DNA of 10,677 nucleotides from Ilumatobacteraceae bacterium (GTDB lineage: Bacteria; Actinomycetota; Acidimicrobiia; Acidimicrobiales; Ilumatobacteraceae). Below are positions 1 to 5,559 of the stretch, one piece after another. The first letter of the stretch is position 1. Each line of letters starts with the position of its first letter. The stretch covers positions 1 to 10,677 of the forward strand of contig SKFX01000128.1 in assembly GCA_007117775.1 (NCBI GenBank), written 5' to 3'. The notes beneath the pieces were generated by a model. That model was not told the origin of the DNA and ran no database searches. It saw only the letters and a program-made list of their open reading frames with translations. The position numbers and the translations under genes were made by a program.

Positions 1-96
1 ATCGTCGTTGGGATCGTCGTTGGGATCGTCGTTGGGATCGTCGTTGGGATCGTCGTTGGGATCGTCGTTGGGATCGTCGTTGGGATCGTCGTTGGG
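1..96. repeat. 12-bp perfect tandem repeat, eight copies
   Basis: Eight uninterrupted identical copies of the unit atcgtcgttggg begin at the first base, so the array probably continues outside the window. A degenerate ninth unit (gtcgtcgtcagt) follows at 97-108. The unit length is a multiple of three and contains no stop in any of the six frames. On the minus strand it would read Pro-Asn-Asp-Asp; on the plus strand it would read Ile-Val-Val-Gly, Ser-Ser-Leu-Gly or Arg-Arg-Trp-Asp. The Pro-Asn-Asp-Asp frame meets TAG at 151-153 before any ATG, GTG or TTG, so a minus-strand gene starting inside the window is not supported. The tract could be the 3' end of an upstream plus-strand gene (stops at 152-154 and 157-159), or non-coding. 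Confidence 0.97.
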
Positions 97-151
97 GTCG
101 TCGTCAGTGCCGGCGACCTGCGGGGCTGTCTCGTTGCGCGGCGAGTCGGCC

Positions 152-157
152 TAGTGT
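152..157 (+). promoter_or_regulatory. -10 element of a probable leaderless promoter for pafB
   Basis: TAGTGT fits TANNNT, and exactly six bases (GAGCCC) separate it from the ATG at 164. Transcription would therefore start at or next to the start codon. No Shine-Dalgarno sequence precedes this ATG, which agrees with a leaderless message, a common actinobacterial arrangement. No clear -35 element is seen. Confidence 0.5.
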
Positions 158-163
158 GAGCCC

Positions 164-1123
164 ATGGCCAACCCGGTGGAGCGTCTCACCAATCTGCTGG
201 CGCTGTTGCTCGAGACGTCGAACCCGCTCAGCCTGCATCAGATCACCGCTGAGCTCGCTGGGATGTACCCCGAAGGGTTGAGCGCCAGTCGTGGTCAGTT
301 CGAACGCGATAAGCGGCTGCTGCGCGAGATCGGTGTTCCGATTGAGACCGAGGTCGCGGTCGGCGGTGATGAGGCCGGCCAGACCCGTTACTGGATCGAT
401 CGGCATCGCTATGAACTGGCCGAGGTGGACCTCGATGACGATGAGCGTCGAGCGGTTCAGTTGGCGGTGGCAGCGACCCGTTCTCGATCGGATTCGGCCC
501 AGGCCGCGCTGTGGAAATTGGGTGCGGGTCGCGCCGGATCCGAGGCGATCGCCGCTGCGAGCATTCCGAATCCGCCGCAGTTGACCACCGCGCTTGCGGT
601 GCTGCGTGAGGCGATCGCAGCCCGAGCGGCCGTCGAGTTCGAGTACCGGTCTGCGGCTCGCGCGGTCGAACCGCTCGGACTGCTCCTGCGGCACGGGTTC
701 TGGTATCTCGTGGCCATCGACCGCGAGCACGGTGAGCGCCGGACGTTCCGCGCTGACCGCATCGAAGGCGAGGTCGTGGTCGGGGAGGCTGGCGCATTCG
801 AGCGTCCGTCGGTGGATCTCGCTGCGGCATTCCCTGCCGACCCCAAGCTGATCGCGATCTCGGACTCCGATTCTGAGGTGTTGAGGACCGCGCTGGTTCG
901 CGTCGATCAACCCCAAGCCAGCCTGCTCGAAGGAGATCTCGGGCCGCAGTCGGTCCATCGACGCGGCGAGGACGGCTCGGTCGAGTTCTCCATCGAATAC
1001 CGCAACCCCGAGGCAATGCGCGCCTGGGTGCTCGGATTCGGCCCCGACGCCGAGGTGCTCGCTCCCGATGAACTGCGTTTCGGGGTCATCGAATGGTTGC
1101 GGTCGACGCTGGAGGCGCGATGA
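164..1123 (+). CDS. pafB: PafB-like WYL-domain transcriptional regulator
   Basis: This 319-residue protein has an N-terminal winged-helix-like region (about 1-62) with the PafB-type sequence VERLTNLLALLLE, then FERDKRLLREIGVPIET at 46-62. A WYL domain centres on FWYLVAID (Trp180-Tyr181-Leu182), and a C-terminal WCX-type extension ends with a conserved-looking GFGPDAEVL stretch. In mycobacteria PafB pairs with PafC, and the heterodimer activates the LexA/RecA-independent DNA-damage regulon; WYL domains are thought to sense nucleic acid ligands. The next gene is its likely partner and overlaps its stop as ATGA, supporting a two-gene operon. The ATG at 164 is chosen because the TANNNT element lies six bases upstream and the conserved region starts at once. 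No proteasome genes are visible, but only 163 bases of upstream sequence are present. Assignment to PafB rather than another WYL regulator rests on sequence resemblance plus the adjacent partner. Confidence 0.88.
   Translation: MANPVERLTNLLALLLETSNPLSLHQITAELAGMYPEGLSASRGQFERDKRLLREIGVPIETEVAVGGDEAGQTRYWIDRHRYELAEVDLDDDERRAVQLAVAATRSRSDSAQAALWKLGAGRAGSEAIAAASIPNPPQLTTALAVLREAIAARAAVEFEYRSAARAVEPLGLLLRHGFWYLVAIDREHGERRTFRADRIEGEVVVGEAGAFERPSVDLAAAFPADPKLIAISDSDSEVLRTALVRVDQPQASLLEGDLGPQSVHRRGEDGSVEFSIEYRNPEAMRAWVLGFGPDAEVLAPDELRFGVIEWLRSTLEAR
1111..1115 (+). promoter_or_regulatory. Shine-Dalgarno site of pafC
   Basis: GGAGG lies four bases before the ATG at 1120, inside the last codons of pafB. 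It favours ATG 1120 over the in-frame ATG at 1093, which would give 27 more bases of overlap and has no comparable site. Confidence 0.6.
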
Positions 1124-2082
1124 GCCGGCGCCGCACCTCCGAACAGCGTTTATCGCGCCTGTTGGTGATGTTGCCTTGGCTGATGGAGCGTGAATCGGTT
1201 CCCCTGGCAGAGGTGGCTGAGCGCTTCGGCCTCAGCGAGGCCGAGGTGACCGAGGATCTCGAGCTCGCCTCATTGTGTGGTCTGCCGCCTTATGCCGACG
1301 AATTGATCGATCTGTTCATCGATGACGGTGTGGTGTTCATGGGGGTGCCACGGGTCTTCACTCGACCGTTGCAGTTGACTTCGGTGGAGGCGTTCGAGCT
1401 GTTGGTGGCGGTGCGGGCTGCTCTGAGACTCCCTGGGGTGGACCGCGATGGCGCGCTGGTGCGGGGTCTGAACAAGCTGGCTGCTGCGCTCGGTGAGCCG
1501 GGGATCATCGATGAAGATGTGACGATCGAGATCGAGCAGCCCCCGGCGGTGGATGACCTCCTCGAGGCCGTACGACGGGTTGAGGTCGTCGGGATGGAGT
1601 ACTGGTCCCCATCGAATGATGAGACTGCGTTGCGACGGGTGGTTCCTCGTCAGGTCTTCACCGATCGTGGGCGCTGGTATGTGACCGGGATCGACACCGG
1701 ACTCGGTGCGTCGATCGATGCCATCCGGACGTTTCGGATCGATCGGATCATCTCGCTCGAGCGGACCGGCGAGTTCGTGGACCCGCCCGATGAAGAGCTA
1801 CCGGCACCGGGGGAGTGGTTCGGGGACCCCGCACTGACTCGGGCGAGACTGCGTCTACCGGCGTCACTGTTGTGGATGGTCGAGAAGTATCCGGTCGATG
1901 AGATCGATCACCTCGATGGTGGTGATGTCGTCGAGGTGGTGCTGGCAGTGACCAGTGAGCACTGGCTGGCGCGTCTGATGGTCCGGCTGGGCCCGAGCGC
2001 CGAGGTCATCGAACCCGAGCGGTGGTGCGATCTGCGACGCAGTGCTGCCGAGGTGATCCTGCAGCGCTACGACTCAGGTTGA
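1120..2082 (+). CDS. pafC: PafC-like WYL-domain transcriptional regulator
   Basis: This 320-residue protein resembles PafC. It has a helix-turn-helix around 28-53 (PLAEVAERFGLSEAEVTEDL), followed by the CGLPPY turn typical of PafC N-termini. A WYL domain has RWYVTGID at 185-192, where the last motif residue is Val (Trp186-Tyr187-Val188), and a C-terminal WCX-like region follows with RLGPSAEVIEPE at 289-300. The Val at the third motif position is a small departure from the canonical triplet. It starts within the pafB stop (ATGA), behind a GGAGG, so the two should be co-translated as expected for an obligate heterodimer of DNA-damage activators. A longer in-frame reading from ATG 1093 is possible but poorly supported. 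Its stop lies inside the end of the opposing exonuclease gene, leaving no room for a terminator between them. Confidence 0.87.
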   Translation: MSRRRTSEQRLSRLLVMLPWLMERESVPLAEVAERFGLSEAEVTEDLELASLCGLPPYADELIDLFIDDGVVFMGVPRVFTRPLQLTSVEAFELLVAVRAALRLPGVDRDGALVRGLNKLAAALGEPGIIDEDVTIEIEQPPAVDDLLEAVRRVEVVGMEYWSPSNDETALRRVVPRQVFTDRGRWYVTGIDTGLGASIDAIRTFRIDRIISLERTGEFVDPPDEELPAPGEWFGDPALTRARLRLPASLLWMVEKYPVDEIDHLDGGDVVEVVLAVTSEHWLARLMVRLGPSAEVIEPERWCDLRRSAAEVILQRYDSG

Positions 2083-2823
2083 GCCGAGGCGCGCCGCGGT
2101 CTCAACGTCGACCCACACCGAGGTATCCGCCGCCCAGCCGTCGGGGCTCGAGGCGATCAGATGGGGCAGGACCATCGCAGCAGCTCGGGCGTCCTCGAGG
2201 GCGTCATGGGGCCGTGCGTGGACGATTCCAAAGCGTTCGCATATCGCCACGAGTCGATGTGAGTGGGTGCGTTCGGGATCGGCGAGGCGTGCCAGACGCA
2301 GGGTGCACAAGAAACGGTCGACGCCGAGGTCGACGTTGTGTCGTCGAGCTGCATGAGCGAGGAATGCGGCGTCGAAGCGGGCGTTGTGGGCCACACCGAT
2401 GCTGTCGTCGAGGCGGTCGCGCAACTCGAGCAGTGCGGATCGAGCTGATCGTCCCGTTAACAGATCGCGTCGTCGCAGGCCGTGGATGTCGGTGGGACCG
2501 ACGCGTCGCAGCGGCCAGCCGAGCCGCACCAGGGTCGACCACTCATCGATGACACGCACCCGTCGGGCGGTGGTGTTGGATCCGTGAACGGATTCGATAT
2601 CAGCACCGGTGCGGGGCTCGAGCATGACGGTGACGGCACCGATCTGCAGGATGCGGTCTTCGCCGCTCGAGAGGCCCGACGTCTCCAGGTCGATCACGCA
2701 GAACCTCGACCGATCGACGAAATCATCGTCGATCTGGGCTCGGTGCAGGCGAGAGATCGAGCCGGTCTCTGTGGCGTCGAGTTGGGGCTCGGGCGTGTTC
2801 GGCGAGGCGGCGGGTTCGATCAC
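2074..2823 (-). CDS. DnaQ-like (DEDDh) 3'-5' exonuclease
   Basis: This 249-residue protein carries all three exonuclease motifs of the DEDDh family of DNA polymerase III epsilon-like nucleases. Exo I is VIDLETSGL with Asp45 and Glu47, Exo II is HNARFDAAFL with Asp151, and Exo III is HDALEDARAA with His206 and Asp211. These residues bind two metal ions and remove nucleotides from 3' ends. There is no polymerase, GIY-YIG or BRCT domain, so it is a stand-alone nuclease, either a proofreading or a repair/RNA-trimming type; substrate cannot be told from sequence. Residues 1-38 form an extension before the fold. The start is a GTG at 2823, the only ATG/GTG/TTG in frame before Exo I. It has no Shine-Dalgarno sequence, and a TAGTCT hexamer ends only three bases upstream, so the exact start is uncertain. 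The 3' end overlaps pafC by 9 bp, tail to tail. Confidence 0.87.
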   Translation of the reverse strand: MIEPAASPNTPEPQLDATETGSISRLHRAQIDDDFVDRSRFCVIDLETSGLSSGEDRILQIGAVTVMLEPRTGADIESVHGSNTTARRVRVIDEWSTLVRLGWPLRRVGPTDIHGLRRRDLLTGRSARSALLELRDRLDDSIGVAHNARFDAAFLAHAARRHNVDLGVDRFLCTLRLARLADPERTHSHRLVAICERFGIVHARPHDALEDARAAAMVLPHLIASSPDGWAADTSVWVDVETAARLGST

Positions 2824-2857
2824 GTCAGACTAGGGCACCGGTGTGGCGCGCCTTGGC

Positions 2858-2873
2858 GACCGACGAGTCGGTC
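2858..2873 (-). terminator. Stem-loop between whiB and the exonuclease gene
   Basis: GACCGAC and GTCGGTC form a perfect 7-bp inverted repeat around two bases. As RNA it would fold as a 6-bp stem with a four-base loop. It lies just downstream of the whiB stop codon on the same strand. There is no run of T after it, so it may be a U-tract-less terminator, an mRNA-stabilising hairpin, or chance. Confidence 0.35.
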
Positions 2874-2890
2874 ACGTTGCGGTGGTGGGT

Positions 2891-3196
2891 TCACCCGGCC
2901 TGACGGGCGCGGATACCGATCGGAGCTGACACGGTGAAGCCGGCGAGGTGACGGTCCTCTTCTGATTCGCCGCCCCAGAACCCGTATTCATGGTTGGCTC
3001 GGGCGAAGCTGCGACATGGGGTGCGCACCGGGCATGAGGCGCACAGGCGATTGGCCTGGGCCTCACGGCGGGCACGAGCCTGAGGCCGCTCCGCCTTGGG
3101 GGCGAAGAACAGCCGGGTTCGCCCTTTGCAGGCGGCGTGGTCGCGCCAATCATCTCCGGATGGGATCACGACCTCGAGTAGTTCAACAATTGACAT
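2891..3196 (-). CDS. WhiB-family iron-sulfur transcriptional regulator
   Basis: This 101-residue protein has the WhiB signature: four cysteines spaced C-x28-C-x2-C-x5-C (Cys23, Cys52, Cys55, Cys61), preceded by DDWRDHAACKG and followed by the G-[aromatic]-W-G-G turn GFWGGESEEDR (72-82). Wbl proteins hold a [4Fe-4S] cluster sensitive to oxygen or nitric oxide and act with the principal sigma factor. They occur essentially only in Actinobacteria and their phages. The usual strongly basic C-terminal DNA-binding tail is short here, with only IRARQ near the end. Which Wbl subclass this is cannot be settled from sequence alone. ATG 3196 is well supported by GAGGAG eight bases upstream. A separate promoter is likely in the 177-bp gap behind phoH, so it need not be co-transcribed with its same-strand neighbours. 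Confidence 0.93.
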   Translation of the reverse strand: MSIVELLEVVIPSGDDWRDHAACKGRTRLFFAPKAERPQARARREAQANRLCASCPVRTPCRSFARANHEYGFWGGESEEDRHLAGFTVSAPIGIRARQAG

Positions 3197-3204
3197 GGCT
3201 CAAT

Positions 3205-3210
3205 CTCCTC
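3205..3210 (-). promoter_or_regulatory. Shine-Dalgarno site of the WhiB-family gene
   Basis: GAGGAG on the minus strand stands eight bases before ATG 3196. It is one of the strongest ribosome sites in the window and fixes the start. Confidence 0.8.
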
Positions 3211-3242
3211 ATCGGGGGACCTACCCACAACGCAGTGAGATC

Positions 3243-3273
3243 AATTTAGCACTAAAAGCGTCGAAGGCGACAA
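3243..3273 (-). promoter_or_regulatory. Candidate promoter and operator of the WhiB-family gene
   Basis: Read on the minus strand, TTGTCG (3273-3268) is followed after 19 bases by TAAATT (3248-3243), a plausible if loosely spaced -35/-10 pair. The -10 overlaps a short AT-rich dyad, tttag-ca-ctaaa at 3245-3256, which stands out in very GC-rich DNA and could be a regulator site. The leader to ATG 3196 would be about 40 bases and includes the ribosome site. Assignment is by eye. Confidence 0.35.
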
Positions 3274-3331
3274 CATCCGGTCCGATCTGCAACGGCCTGC
3301 ACGTCGAGCTGCTCGGGAGCGGTGAGGACCT

Positions 3332-3353
3332 GAGGCGCTCAGACTGTCGCCTC
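3332..3353 (-). terminator. Weak stem-loop downstream of phoH
   Basis: GAGGCG and CGCCTC form a 6-bp stem with a ten-base loop, about 20 bases beyond the phoH stop on the minus strand. No T-run follows. It is a possible but weak terminator separating phoH from the WhiB-family gene. Confidence 0.22.
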
Positions 3354-3373
3354 GCTGCGTCTGCGCGGTGGGC

Positions 3374-4795
3374 TCAGAGCAACTCGGCAGCGAGGCTGGC
3401 CACATCGCTTCGCTCGCAGGCGGTCAGCGTGATGTGTCCGAAACAGGCTTGATCGGCGAAGGCGTTGGTCAATACGGCCAACGCGTTGTTGGACTCGCCC
3501 AAATATGGGGCATCGATCTGGCTGGTGTCTCCGGTGAAGATGATCTTGGTCTGTTCGCCGATTCGGGTCAGGATCGTCTTGAGTGTCGTCGGCTCGAGGT
3601 TCTGGGCCTCGTCGATGATCACGAGTTGGCGCTGCAGCGAACGCCCCCGCAAGAAGGTGACCGATTCCAACGTCAGCTGGCCGCGGGCCTCGAGTTCGTC
3701 GACGAGTTGGCGGGCATCATGGCTCGAGCCCTCCTCGGTCAATGCCACGATGGCGTCGTGGATGGCTGACATCCACGGGTCGAGCTTCTCCTCGAGGCCA
3801 CCTGGCAGGAATCCCACCTCGGCGCGCCCGACGGGCACGAGAGGCCGGTAGACCGCAAGTCGCTCGTAGAGCCGCCGTTCAACCACCTGTTCGAGACCGG
3901 CTGCGATCGCAAGCAGGGTCTTGCCGGTGCCAGCTCGACCGTCGAGGGCCACGATCGACACATCGGGATCCAAGAGCAACTCAAGCGCGAAACGCTGTTC
4001 TTTGTTGCGTGGTCGCAGTCCCCACGGTTCGGGTGTCGCCGACGCGAGGAGCTTCAGCGCACTGCCCTGTCGGCGCGCAAGGGCTGACTGCGATCCGGCC
4101 TTCAGGACCACGAACCCGTTATCTGAGACATCGTCGGCCCCGTCGAGGTCGGCGAGCGCGCATCTGCCACCGGCGTAGAGGTCGTCGATGCACGTATGGT
4201 CCACATCGAGTGCACGCCATCCGGCGGCCTGATCGGCTTGACGGTTCGGTGTCGGCCGGTGCTCAGCGGCTTGAACGCCGAGATGGGCGGCCTTAATGCG
4301 CAAGGCCGCATCATTGGAGATCATGACGGTCGGGCCAAGCTCGGCCTGGCCGAGCGCCGCTCCGATGATGCGGTTGTCGGGGGCGGCCGGATCGAGGCCA
4401 TGCTCGACGAGTCGGTGGCGCTGGATGCCGTTGATCTCAATGCGCACGGTGGCGTCGCTGGTCTCGAGCGGAGCGGCGTCGGCCAGGGACCCGCCGTTGC
4501 GGATCCTCAGTTCCTCGAGTGTTCGCAGTGCCGTGCGCGCCGCTCTGCCCACATCGTCGGGGCGTGTCTTGAGCCCGTCGAGTTCCTCGATCACGGTGAG
4601 GGGGACCACCACCTCGCAGTCGGCGAATGCGTGGAGACAGTTGGGATCAGCGATCAACACCGAGGTGTCGATCACGACGCGTGTGCGACTCGGACCTTCC
4701 AGCACATCGGCCGGCGCGCTCAGGTGGTCCGTCGCGTCGCGGGGGCCGCAGAGGTCTGAAGTGCGGTGGGCAGGGGCCCTGGCGACGTCGGTCAC
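3374..4795 (-). CDS. phoH: PIN domain-PhoH ATPase fusion (PhoH2-type RNA helicase/ribonuclease)
   Basis: The 473-residue protein joins two domains. Residues about 38-185 are a PIN nuclease: RVVIDTSVLI with Asp43, VIEELDGLK with Glu70/71, then APDNRII with Asp140 and SNDAALRIKA with Asp162, giving the expected acidic metal-binding set. The C-terminal half is a PhoH P-loop ATPase, with Walker A GRAGTGKT at 286-293, Walker B LVIIDEAQN (Asp395, Glu396), the conserved YRPLVPVGRAEVGFLPG stretch and a TGDTSQID motif. Mycobacterial PhoH2, the best-studied PIN-PhoH protein, unwinds and cleaves RNA in an ATP-dependent way. GTG 4795 is preferred because GAGGA lies seven bases upstream. GTG 4831 would add 12 residues but has no good ribosome site and would leave only about 14 bases of leader after the TATAAA element. 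No separate small antitoxin ORF is seen upstream. Confidence 0.92.
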   Translation of the reverse strand: MTDVARAPAHRTSDLCGPRDATDHLSAPADVLEGPSRTRVVIDTSVLIADPNCLHAFADCEVVVPLTVIEELDGLKTRPDDVGRAARTALRTLEELRIRNGGSLADAAPLETSDATVRIEINGIQRHRLVEHGLDPAAPDNRIIGAALGQAELGPTVMISNDAALRIKAAHLGVQAAEHRPTPNRQADQAAGWRALDVDHTCIDDLYAGGRCALADLDGADDVSDNGFVVLKAGSQSALARRQGSALKLLASATPEPWGLRPRNKEQRFALELLLDPDVSIVALDGRAGTGKTLLAIAAGLEQVVERRLYERLAVYRPLVPVGRAEVGFLPGGLEEKLDPWMSAIHDAIVALTEEGSSHDARQLVDELEARGQLTLESVTFLRGRSLQRQLVIIDEAQNLEPTTLKTILTRIGEQTKIIFTGDTSQIDAPYLGESNNALAVLTNAFADQACFGHITLTACERSDVASLAAELL

Positions 4796-4802
4796 GCCGC
4801 CG

Positions 4803-4807
4803 TCCTC
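4803..4807 (-). promoter_or_regulatory. Shine-Dalgarno site deciding the phoH start
   Basis: GAGGA on the minus strand is seven bases before GTG 4795. The alternative in-frame GTG at 4831 has only GAGGGG placed 13 bases away, too far for good use. Confidence 0.6.
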
Positions 4808-4851
4808 ATCGCCTGGACCAGTGATCGCCACGCAGGTTCCACTGCCCCTCG

Positions 4852-4857
4852 TTTATA
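4852..4857 (-). promoter_or_regulatory. Candidate -10 element of phoH
   Basis: The minus strand reads GGACTATAAACG, a near-consensus TATAAA -10 in GC-rich surroundings. Transcription would begin near 4845, giving a leader of about 50 bases to GTG 4795 that includes its ribosome site. No -35 hexamer is recognisable at 16-18 bases. Confidence 0.45.
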
Positions 4858-4936
4858 GTCCACACCCGGATTTCGGTGGTGGATGGGGGGTGAATCCATC
4901 GCCGAGCACCTGTGGCTGGCGGCACCACTGGAGATG

Positions 4937-4954
4937 TCATTGCAAATGCAATGA
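4937..4954. promoter_or_regulatory. Perfect 18-bp inverted repeat, candidate operator
   Basis: TCATTGCA, two A, TGCAATGA is a perfect 8-bp dyad around a two-base centre. It is 44% GC inside DNA that is much richer, and it lies roughly 90 bases upstream of the predicted phoH transcription start and 185 bases before the HU start codon. Size and symmetry fit a homodimeric repressor site. The ATTGCAAATGCAAT core loosely recalls Fur/Zur-family boxes, but I cannot assign a regulator. Confidence 0.5.
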
Positions 4955-5078
4955 TCAGGATGCTTGCCTCAGGTGGCCCAAAGTCGTTGGGATGGCTGGC
5001 AACACAAGAGAAGAACGGGCACCTCGGGCCGGCGACGATGGACGTCTCCGGAGTCCTGGCACGGAGTACCGGTTGTCA

Positions 5079-5101
5079 CGAAATCACCAGGTGCGGTTTC
5101 G
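5079..5101. repeat. Imperfect dyad upstream of the HU gene
   Basis: CGAAA...CACC-A-GGTG...TTTCG is a nested inverted repeat with one extra base on the left and three on the right. It lies 39-61 bases before the HU start codon, where a promoter or operator would be expected. TTGTCA at 5073-5078 could be a -35 element, but no TANNNT follows at the right distance. Confidence 0.3.
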
Positions 5102-5128
5102 CAACAGTTACCCATCCACCTACCCAGT

Positions 5129-5133
5129 AAGGA
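5129..5133 (+). promoter_or_regulatory. Shine-Dalgarno site of the HU gene
   Basis: AAGGA, six bases before ATG 5140, is well placed and supports translation from a leadered, strongly expressed message. Confidence 0.75.
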
Positions 5134-5139
5134 AATCCA

Positions 5140-5415
5140 ATGACCAAAGCAGAACTCATCAGCGCAGTGGCCGACGCGGCCGGAGTCTCCAAGGCCGATG
5201 CCGAGCGCACCGTCCAGGCCTTCTTCGACGTCGTCGTCAAGGAGACCTCGTCGGGCTCCAAGGTCGCCTGGCCGGGCTTCGGTTCGTTCAGCATCACCAA
5301 GCGCGCCGCGCGTCAGGGCCGCAACCCCCGCACCGGCGATGTGGTGCAGATCAAGGCTTCCAAGGCCATGAAGTTCACGTCGGCTGCGGGCCTCAAGACC
5401 CAGCTCAACAAGTGA
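5140..5415 (+). CDS. hup: Histone-like DNA-binding protein HU
   Basis: This 91-residue protein is a full-length HU of the bacterial HU/IHF family. It starts MTKAELISAVADAAGVSKADA and has the GFGSF turn at 46-50, then the DNA-inserting arm GRNPRTGDVV at 60-69 with the proline that wedges into the minor groove. It ends at LKTQLNK. HU dimers bend and compact nucleoid DNA and assist replication, recombination and repair. The Lys/Ala-rich C-terminal tail found in mycobacterial HU and in one Streptomyces paralogue is absent, so this is the short form. The start is supported by a well-placed AAGGA. It is a single-gene unit, divergent from phoH across a long spacer and closed by a strong terminator at 5497-5522. 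Confidence 0.96.
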   Translation: MTKAELISAVADAAGVSKADAERTVQAFFDVVVKETSSGSKVAWPGFGSFSITKRAARQGRNPRTGDVVQIKASKAMKFTSAAGLKTQLNK

Positions 5416-5428
5416 GCCAGCGCTGGCT
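5415..5428. repeat. 14-bp perfect palindrome just after the HU gene
   Basis: AGCCAGCGCTGGCT is a perfect palindrome without spacer, starting on the last base of the HU stop codon. As RNA it could fold with a four-base loop. It may stabilise the hup 3' end or be a protein-binding site; no T-run follows. Confidence 0.5.
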
Positions 5429-5496
5429 GAGGCCAGTGCCAACCTGCTGACCATTGCGCGACGGCATCATCGCGTCGTGGCAGATCAGTCGTGATG

Positions 5497-5522
5497 GGGG
5501 TCGGACCACTCGGTCCGGCCCC
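5497..5522 (+). terminator. Intrinsic terminator of the HU gene
   Basis: GGGGTCGGACC and GGTCCGGCCCC pair over 11 bp with a single G-U and a four-base ACTC loop, followed by TGTTT. It lies about 80 bases after the HU stop, in the convergent gap before the deacetylase stop at 5560. On the minus strand no T-run follows, so it mainly serves hup. Confidence 0.82.
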
Positions 5523-5559
5523 TGTTTCGCGTCCGGGTCGCTGCCGGTGTCGTCATCGT

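Larger units (their letters stand above)
4796..5139. other. Divergent phoH/HU intergenic control region
   Basis: About 340 bp without a convincing gene. It holds the phoH ribosome site and TATAAA element at its left end, an 18-bp perfect dyad at 4937-4954, an imperfect dyad at 5079-5101, and the HU ribosome site at its right end. A 72-codon plus-strand reading from GTG 4912 to 5130 exists, but it has no ribosome site and no recognisable motif, so I do not call it. Confidence 0.6.

Noticed and set aside
1..108. CRISPR array
   Set aside because: Units are 12 bp, contiguous and without spacers.
104..1016. Long minus-strand open frames opposite pafB (284 and 257 codons)
   Set aside because: Arg/Gln/Pro-rich composition with no motif, exactly opposite a well-supported gene; typical antisense shadow in GC-rich DNA.
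3243..3273. PafBC-type damage promoter upstream of the WhiB-family gene
   Set aside because: TTGTCG matches the first bases of the mycobacterial motif, but the following three bases and the spaced TANNNT do not fit.
3374..4831. PIN-PhoH as a toxin-antitoxin system
   Set aside because: Mycobacterial PhoH2 can have a small antitoxin gene overlapping its 5' end, but no such minus-strand ORF with a start and ribosome site is present here.
4983..4993. Stray copy of the 12-bp repeat sequence (gtcgttgggat) in the phoH/HU spacer
   Set aside because: Only 11 bases match one permutation of the unit and there is no tandem copy; treated as chance.
4912..5130. 72-codon reading from GTG 4912 in the phoH/HU spacer
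   Set aside because: No ribosome site, no TANNNT at six bases, no recognisable motif, and it would run through both dyads.
4296..5450. 384-codon plus-strand frame across the phoH start and the HU gene
   Set aside because: It is antisense to the PIN domain and out of frame with HU; composition is Ser/Arg-rich with no recognisable domain.
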